The notes beneath the pieces were generated by a model that worked only from the letters and a program-made list of their open reading frames with translations, was not told the origin of the DNA and did no database searches. From contig CM044310.1 of NCBI GenBank assembly GCA_024291935.2, positions 116,446,213-116,510,212 on the forward strand: DNA of 64,000 bases, written 5' to 3'. Below are positions 43,701-58,639 of this stretch, piece after piece. The DNA is from Okapia johnstoni. Taxonomy: Eukaryota > Chordata > Mammalia > Artiodactyla > Giraffidae. The stretch's first letter is position 1. Each line of letters begins with the position of its first letter. The position numbers and the translations under genes were made by a program.

Positions 43701-46700
43701 CTGCAGTGTCAGCCGGGTAAAACCTCCCACCCACCCCCAAGCCCACCGCCCCCCCCACTCCTCTCCCACCTTTACAGTCCCTCAACCACTCCACTCAGGG
43801 CTCCCATGGGCTGTGTGACTTGGGGCCTTTTCCCCAAGCTCATCCCCCTCTGGGCCTCAGTTTACTTGTCTCTGAGAAGGGAACAACCAGCCTTGCCTGT
43901 TTCTCTGAGGCAACTCTACCCCATAGAAACAGAATGAGAGTCACATGTTTGATTGTAAATTTTCTTATAGCCATGTTTAAAAAAGTTAAAAAAAAAAAAG
44001 GTAAATTCACTTATTTTTCAGAATTCTTAATGTTTGTTATTTTTTAGTATGTTATAGGTGGGTTTATTTTTAAAACTTTTTACATTGGGATAATTACAGA
44101 TTCACAGAAAGGGGCAAAGAAACATACAGGAAGGTCCTAGACACCCTTTACCCAGCCTCCCCAGTGGTACATTTTGCTTGGCAATGTTAATTACAGCACA
44201 AGAAATCGACATGGGTGCAATCCACAGAATTTATTCAGAGTTTATCAGTTATGTATGCATAACTGCAGGCATGCATGTGTGTGTGGTAAGTAGTGTGTAT
44301 TAGCTGCTGTAACAAGGTACCACCAACCAGGTGATTTAAAGAGCAGAAGTTTATACTCTTATAACTGAGGTGTCAGCAGGACTGGCTCCTTCTGAGGGCT
44401 GTGAGAGAAGAATCTGTTTCCGTTGTTTCCCTTGGCTTGTAGATGGCCATTTTCATGTTCATGGTGCTCTCCCCTATGCATATCTCTGTGTCTAGATTTC
44501 TCCTTCTTATAAGGACACCGGTCATATTGGATTAGGGCCACCACTAACAATCTCATTTTGACTTGATCACATCTTTGAAGACCTGATCTCCAAATAAGGG
44601 CACATTCCGAGGTACTAGGGATTAGGATTGCATCGTATGAAAAAAAAAAATTTTTTTCCCCAGCTGTACCGCATGGCTTGTAGGATCTTAGTTCCTCAAC
44701 CAGGGATGGGACCCGTGCCTCCTGCAGTAGGGGCTAGGAGTCTGAACCATTGGACCGGACTGCCAGGGAAATCCCTGAGTTTGTGTAACTTGATCCCCAT
44801 CCCAAAATTCCCACTTCTATCCCCTGGCAACCAGTAATGCTATTATTGAATTTAATTCTCATAGTTTTATAATTTTTGAGATAATTATCTAAATCACAAA
44901 GAGCCCTTTAAAAAATAATTTTATTTATTTATTTTTGGCTGCTCTGGGTCTTTGTTGCTGTGCGCCGGCTTCCTCTGGTCGCTGCAAGTGGGAGCTACCC
45001 TTCCTTGCGGTGTGTGAGCGTCTCATTGTGGTGGCTGCTCTTGTTGGGGAGCACAGACTCTAGGCGGGAGAGCTTCAGTAGTCTTGGCACACAGACTTAG
45101 TTGCCCTGCAGCATGTACCAAACCTACATTAGCGGACAGATTCTTATCTACTGCACCACCAGGGAACTCCTCCTTTTTTTAAAAAAAAGGTGTGTGTGTG
45201 TGTGGGTGTGTGTGTGTGTGGCTGCACTGGGTCTTCATTGCAGCACACAGGCTTTCGGCTGGTGTGCAGGCTTAGTTGTCCCTTGACATGTGAGATCTTA
45301 GTTCCCTGACCAGGGATAGAACCAGCATCCTCTGCATGTTAAGGTGGATTCTTAACCACTTAACCACTGTTGGCTGTTCATATTTACATGCATCACTAAT
45401 TATCCATTCAACTAAGTTTTACTAACCATCTCCTTGATGCTTGGCATTGGAGACACAGCACAGAACAAAACCAGGTTTGTGTCCATGGGGCTCTAACCTG
45501 CTGATCAGGGAGACATGATAAGCATGTAAACATATAAATAAACAGGAAAGTGTCTGAGTGTAATGAGTCCTATGCAGGCACATTAAAATGGAGTAGTGGA
45601 ATCATGGCTTGAAGTGGTCAGCTGGAAAGTCACCGAAAGTTGCAAACAGGGGAACAGGTATGGCTGAGGCCAAGTAAGCAAAGGGGAAAAGGTGTGGAGT
45701 GAGGGTACAGAGGGAATAAAGGGGGCCAGATCAAGTGGGGCCTTGTGAGCCATCATGGCTTCATACATTGTATCTTTCATTGTTCTATTATCTATCCATT
45801 CACTCATATTTAATTCGTGTAAATTAAACTAGTTGGGCTTCCCTCATAGCTCAGCTGTAAAGAGTGCCTGCCGATGCAGGAGATTTGGGGTTTGATCCCT
45901 GGTGCCTGGAGAAGGAAATGGCAACCCACTCCGGTATTCTTGCCTGGGAAACGCCATGGACAGAGGAGCCTGGTGGGCTCCAGTCCTTGGGGTCGCAAAG
46001 ACTTGGACATGACTTAGTGAGTAAACAACACCAACAAGAAGTACCAAGTTCTGGCAATGTCTCCTGTCACCCTCCTGGAGCTCACAGACCACTGGGGGAA
46101 GAAGATGAATATATAATCAATAGGTAAGCACTAGACATATGTTTGTCCAATTATAAAATGCAGGGGATTTCCTGGTGGTCCGGTGGTTAGGACTCTTCCA
46201 CTGCTGGGGGCCTAGTTTCAATCCCTGGTCTGGTCAGGGAACTAACATTCTGCATGCCTCGAGGCCAAAACAAGTAAAATGATATATTTGAAATAAAGAA
46301 TTATTGGGACTTCCCTGGCAGTCCAGTGGTTAAGACTCTGAGCTTCCAATGCAAGCGGCACAAATTTGATCCCTGGCTGGAGAAGTAAGATCCCAAATGC
46401 CACCCAGTCAATAAATAAATAAATAAAATTAAATAATAAATAAAAATATTTAAAAAAAATGTATGAGGTCCGGTTAAACAAGTAAACAAGCATACCAATT
46501 TTAAAGTTATTAGTGACTATTTTTTTTTAATTTTTTAAAATATATTTTTGGCTGCGCTGGGTTTTCATTGCTGCCCTCGTTGTGGCGAGCCAGGGCTACT
46601 CTCTAGTTTTGGTGTGCAGGCTTCGCATTGCAGTGGTTTCTCTTGTTTCGGAGCATGGGCTCTGTTGCATTGGTTAAGCAGTTGTGCCCAGGGGCATGTG

Positions 46701-49213
46701 GAATCTTCCCAGACCAGGGATTGAACGTGTGTCCCCTGCATTGGCAGGTGGATTCTCAACCACTGGACCACCAGGGAAGTCCTATTAGTGACTTTAAAAA
46801 ATCAATAAAATGCAACCTTACTATGTGCTAGGCACTGTTCTAAGCACTTTCTGTATATTCACTCATTTAATCTTTGTGACAACCTTATGAAGTTGGAATA
46901 ATAATTATACCCACTTTATGGATGAGGCAACTGAGGCCCAGAGAAGTGCACAGCCTACCCCCACCCCCTCCCCCAGGTCACAGCCAGCACCAGACAGGCC
47001 TTTTTTTCCCTTCCTACTTCTCAGTCACCTGACCTCTCTCCTGGCAGACTCCCCCACTCTGCTGCCCCCAAGGAGTCCTGGGGCCTTGGGAGCCACGTCC
47101 CTGCCGGCCCCTCAGTCCCCTCTTCTGCTCCTCTTGCCGCTGCTGCTGCTGCCAGTGGCCCTCCTGCTGCTGGCTGCTGCCTGGTGCCTGTGCTGGCGGA
47201 GGAGGAGACGGAGGACACCCTACCCTGGGGAGCGGGTGAGCCAGCGGGGTGCGCAGAGGGTGTGGAGAGGGTCCAGGGGGTGACCAGAGGTGGCGGATTC
47301 CATGGGGGCCACGGTACCCTGCCCCTCCCATCTCCAGGATGCTCTGCTCCTGCGGCTTCTGGAGGACCCCAGACTTGGTGTTGGGGGTGGGCCATGGGGG
47401 TGGGGGATGAGAGAGTGGGAGCAGGGAAGCAGTGGGTTAGCTCTGGATGTAAGAAGACCCCTCTGGGACCATGGAGGGGGACAGACTGGGACAGACAGAC
47501 TGGAGGCCAAGGAGGAGGCTGGGTGAGGGTCCAGGAAGAGCAGACAAGGTCTGAGGAGGGGCTGGGACAGGACCACGGAGTGGAGAGGAGGGGACAGACA
47601 GAGTCAGGAGTCAGGAGGGATGGGGCTGGAGGGGAACAGGCTTGGTTGGCAGGGTGGGGTGGGGGAGCAGGGAAGGGGAGGGGGCTCAGGCAAAGGATGC
47701 TGGGTCTGGCCCAGTGGAGAACCTGGGAGGAGGAGGGACAGTCCGGCATTTTGGAAACACAGTGAAGCTCAGCGGGGCGGGGAGGTACTTGGATATAGGA
47801 GTCTACAAGCCAGGAGAGAGCCACCTCCAGGAGCAGGCTCTGCACAGTCCCCCAGGTATGAAAAACCTCAGGGTATTCTAGCAACTTTGTCCAGTCTGGG
47901 GGAGGGTGAAAAAAAAAAAACATACATGGCACTGGAACACCTAGACCTCAAAGGTAAGAACTGGAAGCTGGGACTTCCTACCCCGGGAAAGCAAGAAGCC
48001 CCTGAGGCGAACCTGGGAACCCGTATGTGGGTGGTAGGTGGTACCCTGAGGAAGGAAGGTGAGGAGGGGCCCGTGGGTTCCCCAAGCGCCCAAGGAAACA
48101 TTTGGCAGCAATCGCTCACCTGTTGAGTGCCTCAGTGCCTCAGGCCTCGTGCTGGAACTTTCTACAAATTAACTCACTTAATTGAGAAACTGGTGGCCAT
48201 TATTATCCCCATTTCCCCTTGGCAGAAACCGAGGCTCAGAGAGGTAAATCATTTGCCGAAAGTCACACAGCTCCTGAGTGACAGCCAAGGTCTGGGCCCT
48301 CTGATTCCAGCATCTGTGCCTTTCACTCTTCTGCCTCAGTTTCCTTATCTGTACAAAAGACTCATAATCATCCTTTACACTAGAGTTGTCAGGAGGTTAA
48401 GTGAAAGGACCACGAAAAACCCCATAGAGCAACGCTGTCCATAGGAAACAGAATACAAGCCACACATGTGACTTTAAATTTTCTAGTAGCTGCATCTGTT
48501 TGTTTTTTAAATTTTTAACTGAAGTATAGCTGATTTACCACATTGTGCCAATGCATCTTTTTTAAAGTAAAAACAAACAGGTTACCTTAAAGAATTTGTT
48601 GTTTCACTCTGTGTATCCAAAATCTTGTCATCTCAACATGCAATCAATACTTTAAAAATTATTGAGATATTTTTACATTCTTGTTTCCATACCAATTTTC
48701 AGAATCCAATGTGTAATGCGACGCTTACAGCGCATCTCAATTCATATGAGAAACTTTTATTAGAAATACTTTGTCTGTATCAAGGTTCCGTGAAACTTAC
48801 AGGTGCGTAAGTAGATTCCTATACTCAAGTTCTTTGAAACCTACAGCAGTTTTCCAATAACTGGATCAAGGAACAGTTTCTAAATTCAATGATTTTTTTT
48901 TCACTTCAGCATTTGTTTTGGACAGTACTTTTTATTACTTTTTGGTTTTGAGATACAATTTTCGATTGAGAAATTTTCCTCCTATCCTTGTCCCTTTTCA
49001 TACCCTGTTTTCCCACGCTCCCAATAACCACACTATTAGTTAAAGCTTAAGTTAGGTGAAATGAAAAACTAAGCTCCTCAGTTTTGCTGGTCACAATAGG
49101 AATGCCCAGTATTCACGTGGGGCTGGTCTCAAGGGCTGTCTTGGAAAGCACAGATCTAAAACGTTTCCATTATTACGCAAAGTTTTCTTGGACAGCAATG
49201 CCCAAACACATAG
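40765..49213 (+). CDS. FLT3LG: FLT3LG, FLT3 ligand (haematopoietic cytokine); last exon uncertain
   Basis: Coding exons: 40765-40797, 41835-41948, 42721-42774, 42958-43101, 43578-43716, 47048-47235, then a candidate last exon 49196-49213. The first six sum to 672 nt in frame. Signal peptide: [11 protein letters not shown] then an all-leucine core ending before GTPDCSF. The cytokine part holds the six cysteines of the family (PDCSF, KLCGA, TSCAFQ, PSCLRF, SRCLEL, LQCQP), expected to form the helical-bundle disulfides, and two N-glycosylation sites (NIS, NFS). Exon 47048-47235 carries the proline-rich juxtamembrane stretch, one leucine-rich membrane segment and a basic tail ([15 protein letters not shown]). 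Known role: ligand of FLT3, driving dendritic-cell and progenitor growth; membrane-bound or shed. The short human tail exon is not conserved; here the acceptor TTTTCTTGGACAG at 49195 would add only QCPNT then TAG. Reading through the 47235 donor instead gives 15 residues and a stop at 47283. Confidence 0.85.
40870..41480. repeat. Minisatellite in FLT3LG intron upstream of the signal-peptide exon
   Basis: More than 30 imperfect copies of an 18-20 bp unit built on GAGATGGACAGGGGTGGGG, with variants AGAGTT, AGAAGTG and AGGAGTG. The + strand is strongly purine-rich. Because the unit length varies, all frames stay open for long stretches by composition. Confidence 0.9.
42040..42672. repeat. Minisatellite in FLT3LG intron downstream of the signal-peptide exon
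   Basis: About 30 imperfect copies of a roughly 19 bp unit of the type TCTCTGGGTCCCCGCCCCC, with variants CTCAGTGGGTCCCC and CTCTGGGACTCCGCC. The + strand is pyrimidine-rich, the opposite bias to the array at 40.9-41.5 kb. It ends about 50 bases before the next exon's acceptor. Confidence 0.9.
43925..44060. repeat. MER5-like DNA transposon fragment
   Basis: AACAGAATGAGAGTCACATG through TTTTCTTATAGCCATGTTTA resembles the MER5 (hAT-Charlie) left part. FLT3LG intron. Borders approximate. Confidence 0.45.
44290..44635. repeat. Old interspersed repeat, family not assigned
   Basis: GCTGCTGTAACAAGGTACCA, GGCTTGTAGATGGCCATTTT, CTTATAAGGACACCGGTCAT and GACCTGATCTCCAAATAAGG are blocks I know as a dispersed ancient repeat. 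A related fragment is at 36880-37000. Confidence 0.55.
44640..44775 (-). repeat. CHR-type SINE
   Basis: GTACCGCATGGCTTGTAGGA through GACCGGACTGCCAGGGAAA, reverse orientation. Confidence 0.75.
44910..45375 (-). repeat. Two CHR-family SINEs around a (TG)n tract
   Basis: 44.91-45.17 kb (TTTGGCTGCTCTGGGTCTTT...CTGCACCACCAGGGAACTCC) and 45.22-45.37 kb (GGCTGCACTGGGTCTTCATT...GGATTCTTAACCACT). GTGTGTGTG-rich tract at 45190-45222 between them. Confidence 0.75.
45836..46030 (+). repeat. Bov-tA SINE
   Basis: GGGCTTCCCTCATAGCTCAG through GACTTGGACATGACTTAGTG, FLT3LG intron. Confidence 0.85.
46166..46450 (+). repeat. Two CHR-type SINEs in tandem
   Basis: 46.17-46.28 kb (GGATTTCCTGGTGGTCCGGT) and 46.31-46.45 kb (GGGACTTCCCTGGCAGTCCA, tail of AATAAAT units). 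Confidence 0.8.
46530..46782 (-). repeat. CHR-family SINE, long form
   Basis: TTTTGGCTGCGCTGGGTTTT through CCACTGGACCACCAGGGAAG, reverse orientation. Confidence 0.8.
46808..46955. repeat. MIR fragment just upstream of the FLT3LG membrane exon
   Basis: TATGTGCTAGGCACTGTTCT, ACTCATTTAATCTTTGTGAC and GATGAGGCAACTGAGGCCCA are near-consensus MIR. It ends about 90 bases before the exon at 47048. Confidence 0.85.
48125..48345. repeat. MIR-type fragment
   Basis: TTATTATCCCCATTTCCCCT, GAGGCTCAGAGAGGTAAATC and AAAGTCACACAGCTCCTGAG mark MIR. Confidence 0.75.
48425..48870. repeat. MER5/Charlie-like DNA transposon remnant with a short L1 insertion
   Basis: GCTGTCCATAGGAAACAGAA, CATCTCAACATGCAATCAAT and CAGCGCATCTCAATTCATAT fit the hAT-Charlie group. 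48500-48560 (TTAACTGAAGTATAGCTGAT) is L1 3' end. Confidence 0.55.
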
Positions 49214-49560
49214 TGAGTGCTCACGGTGAATGGAGTTGTTCTCGGACACTGAGTCTGTACTTGAGCTTGTACCCTGGGCTTGGTCTTTCCTCTCCTCTGT
49301 CCATGGAGCCTCAAACAGCCCAGTGAGTCATCTATCATCCCATTTTACAGCGGAGGACACTGAAGCCCAGAGAGAGCAGTCACCTGCCAGCGGACGCAGA
49401 GTCGGAACTTGGAGGAAGTCAGCTAGAAACTGGTCCTTTCCTTGCCCACACTGCTCCTGTCACTGCCCCCCCGGGGTGGAGGCAACGCCAGCACCCACCA
49501 TCGGCTCCCCCTTCCCCCCTCTGTACAAAGCCCTTGTCCCCAGGAAATTGTATATAAATC
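49214..49560 (+). promoter_or_regulatory. FLT3LG: FLT3LG 3' UTR end with TATAAA-type poly(A) signal
   Basis: From about 49295 the sequence (GGAGCCTCAAACAG, CATCTATCATCCCATTTTAC, CTGTACAAAGCCCTTGTCCC, AATTGTATATAAATCATC) closely follows what I recall of the human FLT3LG 3' UTR. This anchors the transcript end near 49575 and the last exon just upstream. The poly(A) signal is the variant TATAAA at 49553-49558. The middle (49330-49400) is MIR-derived. Confidence 0.6.
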
Positions 49561-49579
49561 ATCATTTTCTACCAGCTCT

Positions 49580-50600
49580 GGCCAGGTTTGTCTGTGGATG
49601 GGACACGGTGTGTGTATGCGGCGGTTTGGGTTCGGGTTTGGTTTTTCAGTTAATGCAATGTTTCATTCAATGCCTATTTCCTGAGTCTTCCCGGGGCCCA
49701 GGGCCAGAACAGGGCAATGCTGGGACCCAGACGCGAGTCGGAACCAGCCCCGCCCTCTCAGGATTCCTGGTCCAGAGGGGAGAAGACATCGGCCCCAGAG
49801 AGCCCCAGTACACGGTGACACACGCTCTAATGGAGGTGGCGTAGGCGCTGTGGGAGCCCCCAGGCGGTACCTGAGCCAGCCTGAGAGCTATCAGGGAGGC
49901 TCTCTAAAGGGAAGGACTCAAGCCAGATTTTAGAAAACGGGGGGCGGGTAGGGGGGCCGGCATCCCAGTCAAGGGACACTGTCAAGGCTAAGGCTTTGTC
50001 CAGGAAATCCAGAAAGTGAGAAGCTCCTTTGGGGAACACTCAGGCATCTAGAAGTCATTCCTTCACACGTCAGCTCTCAAGCGAAAGACTATGTCCACCT
50101 GCTTACCAGGTGGGGACACTGAAGCCCATACCCGGCCAGGGATTTAGTCAGATCACAAGTCAGACAGGCACTGGAATTCAGATCTCTAAGCCTTGGCGGA
50201 GCGCTGATGGGCAAGCCCTCCTTGCCCCCTGCAGGCCACCACGTGCCCTGCAGCGCGACATCGCTTCAGGGGGTAAACGCTTCTCCTCCAGCATTCCTGG
50301 CCCCGCCCATCTGCAAACAGCGGGCAACTCACGCGAGGCTTACCAGCCCCTCAAGAATACTGCAGCGAAGGCTGGAGAGCGCCGCCCCCGTAGAGCCACC
50401 TCCTACCCCACGTGATCTCTCCCGGCTCAGCCATGGCCGCCTAGGCTCAATGGGAACGATCCTGGTTGGACAGTCAGAAGATGACCCGCCTCCCGGTGGG
50501 GCATTTCTGCGCACGCGCCTGACACCCTGGCCAATGAGAAGACAGAAAGCGGCCGTGTTGCGTCACTTCTTCCGCCCCTGTTTCAAGGGATAAGAAACCC
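49580..50600. other. Spacer between FLT3LG and RPL13A
   Basis: Mostly unique-looking sequence with a weak MIR-like stretch near 50080-50180. GC and CpG rise toward 50250-50600, where the RPL13A promoter begins (GCGCACGCGCC and CCAATGAGA near 50510-50540). No gene recognised. Confidence 0.5.
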
Positions 50601-50639
50601 TGCGTCTAGGGTTCCTTCTTTCCTAGGCGGCTGCCGAAG
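50480..50639 (+). promoter_or_regulatory. RPL13A: RPL13A promoter and 5' terminal oligopyrimidine tract
   Basis: CpG-rich sequence with a CCAAT box (about 50531) leads into CCTTCTTTCC at about 50614-50623, a TOP tract expected at the transcription start of a ribosomal protein gene. The 5' UTR then reads GGCGGCTGCCGAAG before ATG. TOP tracts make translation depend on mTOR/LARP1. Confidence 0.65.
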
Positions 50640-54094
<3,455 letters not shown>

Positions 54095-54098
54095 GCCA

Positions 54099-54104
54099 AA
54101 TAAA
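54099..54104 (+). terminator. RPL13A: RPL13A polyadenylation signal
   Basis: AATAAA begins 5 bases after the TGA stop, giving the very short 3' UTR usual for ribosomal protein mRNAs. A second AATAAA near 54533 could serve a rare longer form. Confidence 0.85.
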
Positions 54105-55461
54105 ATTGACTGTTTATTCTTCACGCTTGGCCTGGCCTGCCCTTCCTCCATCGCCACCCTAGGATGTGGGGCCCCCAGGGGCTGCCATGCAGGTGCCACA
54201 GGCAGACCGGGTATAGCCGAGGGGCGTTAGTCAGTGTAGGCAGTTCCAGGGGCTGTGCAGGCATCGTTGGTCTGCAGCCTATTTGTGAGCCATGAACAGT
54301 TGGAACAACCAGTGCAGTTGCAATATTGGCAGAAGTGAGCTGGAAGACTTAATTGGAAGGGATTCGCATGACTTAAAGGGAGTCTGGTCACGCTTCCCAC
54401 GTGGTCGGATACTATACTCTGCAGCTGTTAGGATGTGAGAGAATGCCCCAAAAGTGTCTCTGGAAGAGAAGTTTCAGCCAAGGGGTCACAGGCATCGCCC
54501 TCGTGTCTTCCCTATATTTTGTGATCCAAAACCAATAAATTATTTTTTTAAAGAAATGTGGCGTCTTTGCAGTGTGTGTCTGCTGTAGAGGCAGGCCCAG
54601 GGGAGCAAGGCTCTCGGCTGACAGGGGACTTGGAGAATAAGACTGGCTGTGCTCTTTCCACAGGTGGATCAGAAACTGCCTTTCATGGAAGAGTTGACCT
54701 TGGTAGCGATTTTACATGCCAAGGAATTTGAGATGCCTGTGGGTTTGTGGGTATTTATGGCCTGTAGAGCCTGGTGTTGCCCATTTTACTTACATAAAAT
54801 TGTCTCCCTAATTCAGCTGCAAAGTATGGAATTGGCCACTCTTCCCTAAAACCAGTCCCTCACTGGGGCATGTGGGCTTTTCCAGTCTGTACCATGCCAG
54901 ACTAATGTAGAGATAGGTGATGAGGTATTAGAGAAAGGGAGAAAAGTTCTTAGGTCTAGATATGCCAGGATGAGTCCCTGAAAGGGTCAGGGTACCCAGC
55001 CCTTGGTCACCTCTCAACACCCAGGTGCCCCCCCCCCCACCTTCCTGAGGAGGTTCTGTGCAGTCAGTGGTGTCAGCGCGGATGACACCTAGAGGGGTCT
55101 GACTTGACCAAGGTATGTCCATCTGTACTGGGATGAAAGCTAGGTTCCTGCTGCCCTTTGAGACTGGTGGGCAGTACTTGGTTCGCTGAACAGGTACTAA
55201 ATTCCACACCGTGCCATTCTATCCTGCTTAATTTCTAAAATGTCCAAGACAGTGGCTCAAGTTTTCTCAGCATCATTTTGCAAATGGTGTCCCTGCTCCT
55301 CCTGAGGGCTCCTGCTCTGCAGCAGTTGCCTCCAGAACCAACTGAAAATCCTAGAGTTTAAATCTTACGACACTGCATGTTAAAGCAGCACAATAGGCTG
55401 CCCAAACCACTTAATTTTGGCTTAAAAATGTAAAACTTGCCACTTCAAAAGGCGTGCACCA

Positions 55462-55620
55462 TTGGGACTTCGTGGTGGTCCAGTGGCTAAGACTGCTCCG
55501 AATGCTGAAGGCCTGTGGGTTCCATCCCTGGTCAAGGAACTAGATCCCACCTGCTGCAACTAAAGATTGAAAATCCCATGAACAGGAACTAAGACCCAGC
55601 AGTCAAATATTAAGCCAAAT
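55462..55620 (+). repeat. CHR-type SINE
   Basis: GGGACTTCGTGGTGGTCCAG and CCCTGGTCAAGGAACTAGAT. Confidence 0.8.
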
Positions 55621-55639
55621 ACTAAAACACTTAAGAAGA

Positions 55640-55855
55640 TGAAGACATGTCAGACTGGGAGAAGGTACTGGTGAATCATCTCTCTTGAAGGAGTTGTATG
55701 CCAAAACATAGAAAAATTCTTAAAACTCAGTAACAATGGGCCAACCAACAAAAACCTAGGCCCAGAATTTGAAAAAGGCTTTCACCAGATACACAAGTCC
55801 TAACAAGCATGTGAAGAGATGCTCATCGTTCCCCATTAAAGAAGACAAATGAAAT
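55640..55855 (+). repeat. L1 ORF2 fragment
   Basis: GGAGAAGGTACTGGTGAATC, GGCTTTCACCAGATACACAA and GTGAAGAGATGCTCATCGTT are L1 blocks; broken frame. Confidence 0.7.
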
Positions 55856-56924
55856 CTCCAGGCATAAACTTAATTATTCCTGTGGGAGAAATACAGGGGA
55901 TCAGAACCTCTGGGCCAACGGAAGAAATGTTCCCAAACTGCCCGGAGCGCCCTCCAACAGCACTCGAGTCCCAGATCAGCTTCAACCCCTGGGCTACAGC
56001 AACCTTGGACACTCTGGTCCTAGGGCCGGACACAGGGGAATGGCTTGTTTTAACAGGCATTTCAGTGCTCACTGAGGAGGGGGCGGTTCTGTACTCTAAG
56101 TTTGCACTTCTGTTGTGAAATGCTAGGAAATGTCAGATCTGGCAGAGACAGGGAAGTACGCCCTCAAGTAATAGCTAAAGTTGGCTGAAGTTTATTACCG
56201 AGCACCAAGGCTGTTCACACTGCAGTTTGAAAAATTCAAGGTGGTGGTTTGTAACCAGCCTTAAAATAGTAATGAAATTGAGTAGAAACGAAAAACAATC
56301 AGTGTATTATAGAAGGTAAAGGAGAGAGTTAAAAGACTTAAAAATCAGACAAGGAGATGAAGGCAGAGGAGGGTAAGACAGAGATAAGTGTGTTTGGTCA
56401 CAATGCAAAAAGGATTTCCTACTGTGAATTGTGATCAACAACACCTAGAAGCTAAGGACCTAAACATCTCCAAATTGCCCTCACCCCCTCAGAGTGAAGC
56501 AGTATTTCTTTTATTTGCTCTTCCCTTATTATCAAAACCTCACCAGCTGCTCTTAGCAATTTGCAAAGTATTGAGCATTTAAGACACCAGACAGGAAATC
56601 ATACCTAATCTCACCACCTGGAGATGTAAACCACTAGGGCAATGTCATGTATTTCCTTCCAGGCTTTTTTCTACGTTAACTTTGATACACAGTTTAGCAC
56701 ATATTGTAGACAGCAACTCCAGGTTCCCCCTTTTTTAAAAACTAAATATAAATCCTTTCCAAGTTATTCAAGAACTCTAGAACTTTTTTCTTCAAAAAAT
56801 AAATTATAAAACAACTACAAAGTCACTAGGAAGAAGATAACAGCAGATTTTAAAACAGAAAGTCTCTCTTCCTTAATGCTATCCCAGAGGAACTGAAACA
56901 AAGATGATTAAAAATGAACCATTC

Positions 56925-57245
56925 ATCACTTATATGTGAACTATAAAATAGGACACAAGTGAACTTATCTATGAAACAAATAGATTTCATAGAACAGAAC
57001 AAACCTGTGGTTGCCATGTAGGGGGTGGGGGAGGGACAGATTGGGAGTTTGGGATTAACAGATGCCAACTATTATATATAGAATGGATAAACAACTATAG
57101 CACAGGGAACTATATTCAATATCCTGTGATAAACCATAATGGAAAGTATGAAAAAGAATGTATATATATATATGTAAAATCAAATCACTTTGCTATATAC
57201 CTCAAACAACATTGCAAATAAACTATAATTCAATTTTTTAAAAAA
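56925..57245 (+). repeat. L1 3' end with A-rich tail
   Basis: GAACAAACCTGTGGTTGCCA, CTATAGCACAGGGAACTATA and GCTATATACCTCAAACAACA are the ruminant L1 3' UTR. Confidence 0.85.
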
Positions 57246-58071
57246 CTGGAAATAGAGCTTCTTTTCTTCATGGCTTCATTTCTCAAACCTACCTAAATTT
57301 TATCCCTACACATCAGAAATTTACTTTGGCATAAAGTAGGAGGTAGGGATCCAACTTTATTTTCAGATGGTTTCACACTTGTCCTAACACAAAATTACTG
57401 AATAGTCTGTATATTCCCCAGGGATTTTAATTGCACCTGTCATCATATGCCAAATTCTCAGAGTTGGATCTATTTTTGCACTTCCTAGAAGGTATATTTT
57501 AAATATTTACATTAAAGAAGTTAACTTTTTTACTTAAATGTGACATAATATTTGCTCAAATATTCACTTAAATATTTATATTGAAGAAACCAACTTTTAT
57601 TTTTAAAAGAAATTGCATTTAACACACCCACACAAATATAATAATGTACCAGGATTTCTTTTTAAATGATTAATTCAAAGGCAATTCGAAACAAAATAAA
57701 ACATACATTTAAGTCTCATATATATTATGAACTCAGCGCAACTTTGTACATTGAACGCGAACAGTCTAGTAAAAGCCTAAATTTGAGGTCTTTGGTGAAT
57801 GTGAAGCCTCAGAGCGCTGGGAAAATTCAGGCCAAGACTTAATTAAGGAAAGAGGCATAAAGTCTGTGCCAAAGTCTGGAGTTTGAATTCTCCCAGCAAG
57901 GCCCATATCAGGGTGTTACAAGACACCGTGTTGTTGCCACCAGTGGCCAGAAGGGGGCCCAGTAGGCAAAAAGTGCGAATTGAATGTAAGAAGGACTCTG
58001 GTGTTCCTTCTTTATTTTTATTTATTTATTTTTTAATTTTATTTTGTGTGTGTGTGTGTTCCTTCTTTAAA

Positions 58072-58625
58072 AGTTCAGTTCAGTTCATTCGCTCAGTCGT
58101 GTCCGACTCTTTGCGACCCCATGGGCTGCGGCACGCCAGGCCTCTCTGTCCATCACCAACTCCCGGAGTTTACTCAAACTCATGTCCATTGAGTCAGTGA
58201 TGCCATCCAACCATCTCATCCCCTGTCCTCCCCTTCTCCTCCCACCTTCAATCTTTCCCAGCATCAGGGTCTTTTCTAATGAGTCAGTTCTTCGAGCCAG
58301 GTGGTCAAAGTATTGAAGTTTCAGCTTCAGCATCAGTCCTTCCAATGAATATTCAGGACTGATCTCCTTTAGGATGGACTGGTTTGATCCCCTTGCAGTC
58401 CAAGGGACTCTCAAGAGTCTTCTTCAACACCATAGTTCAAAAGTATCAACTCTTCGCTGCTCAGCTTTCTTTATAGTCCAACTCTCACATCCTACGTGAC
58501 TGGAAAAACCATAGCTTTGACAAGACGGACTTTTGTCGGCAAAGTAATGTCTCTGATTTTTAATAAGATGTCTAGGTTGGTGACAACTTTTCTTCCAAGG
58601 AGCAAGCGTCTTTTAATTTCTTTAA
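58072..58625 (-). repeat. BovB (RTE) LINE 3' end
   Basis: Reverse orientation, well preserved: starts AGTTCAGTTCATTCGCTCAG TCG-type end, then CTTTGCGACCCCATGGGCTG, AATGAATATTCAGGACTGAT, CAAGAGTCTTCTTCAACACC and AGGAGCAAGCGTCTTTTAAT. Confidence 0.9.
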
Positions 58626-58639
58626 AGGTAAGTGATTAA

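Noticed and set aside
47184..47765. 193-codon frame after the FLT3LG membrane exon
   Set aside because: G-rich intron sequence; glycine-rich low-complexity product, no start context and no domain.
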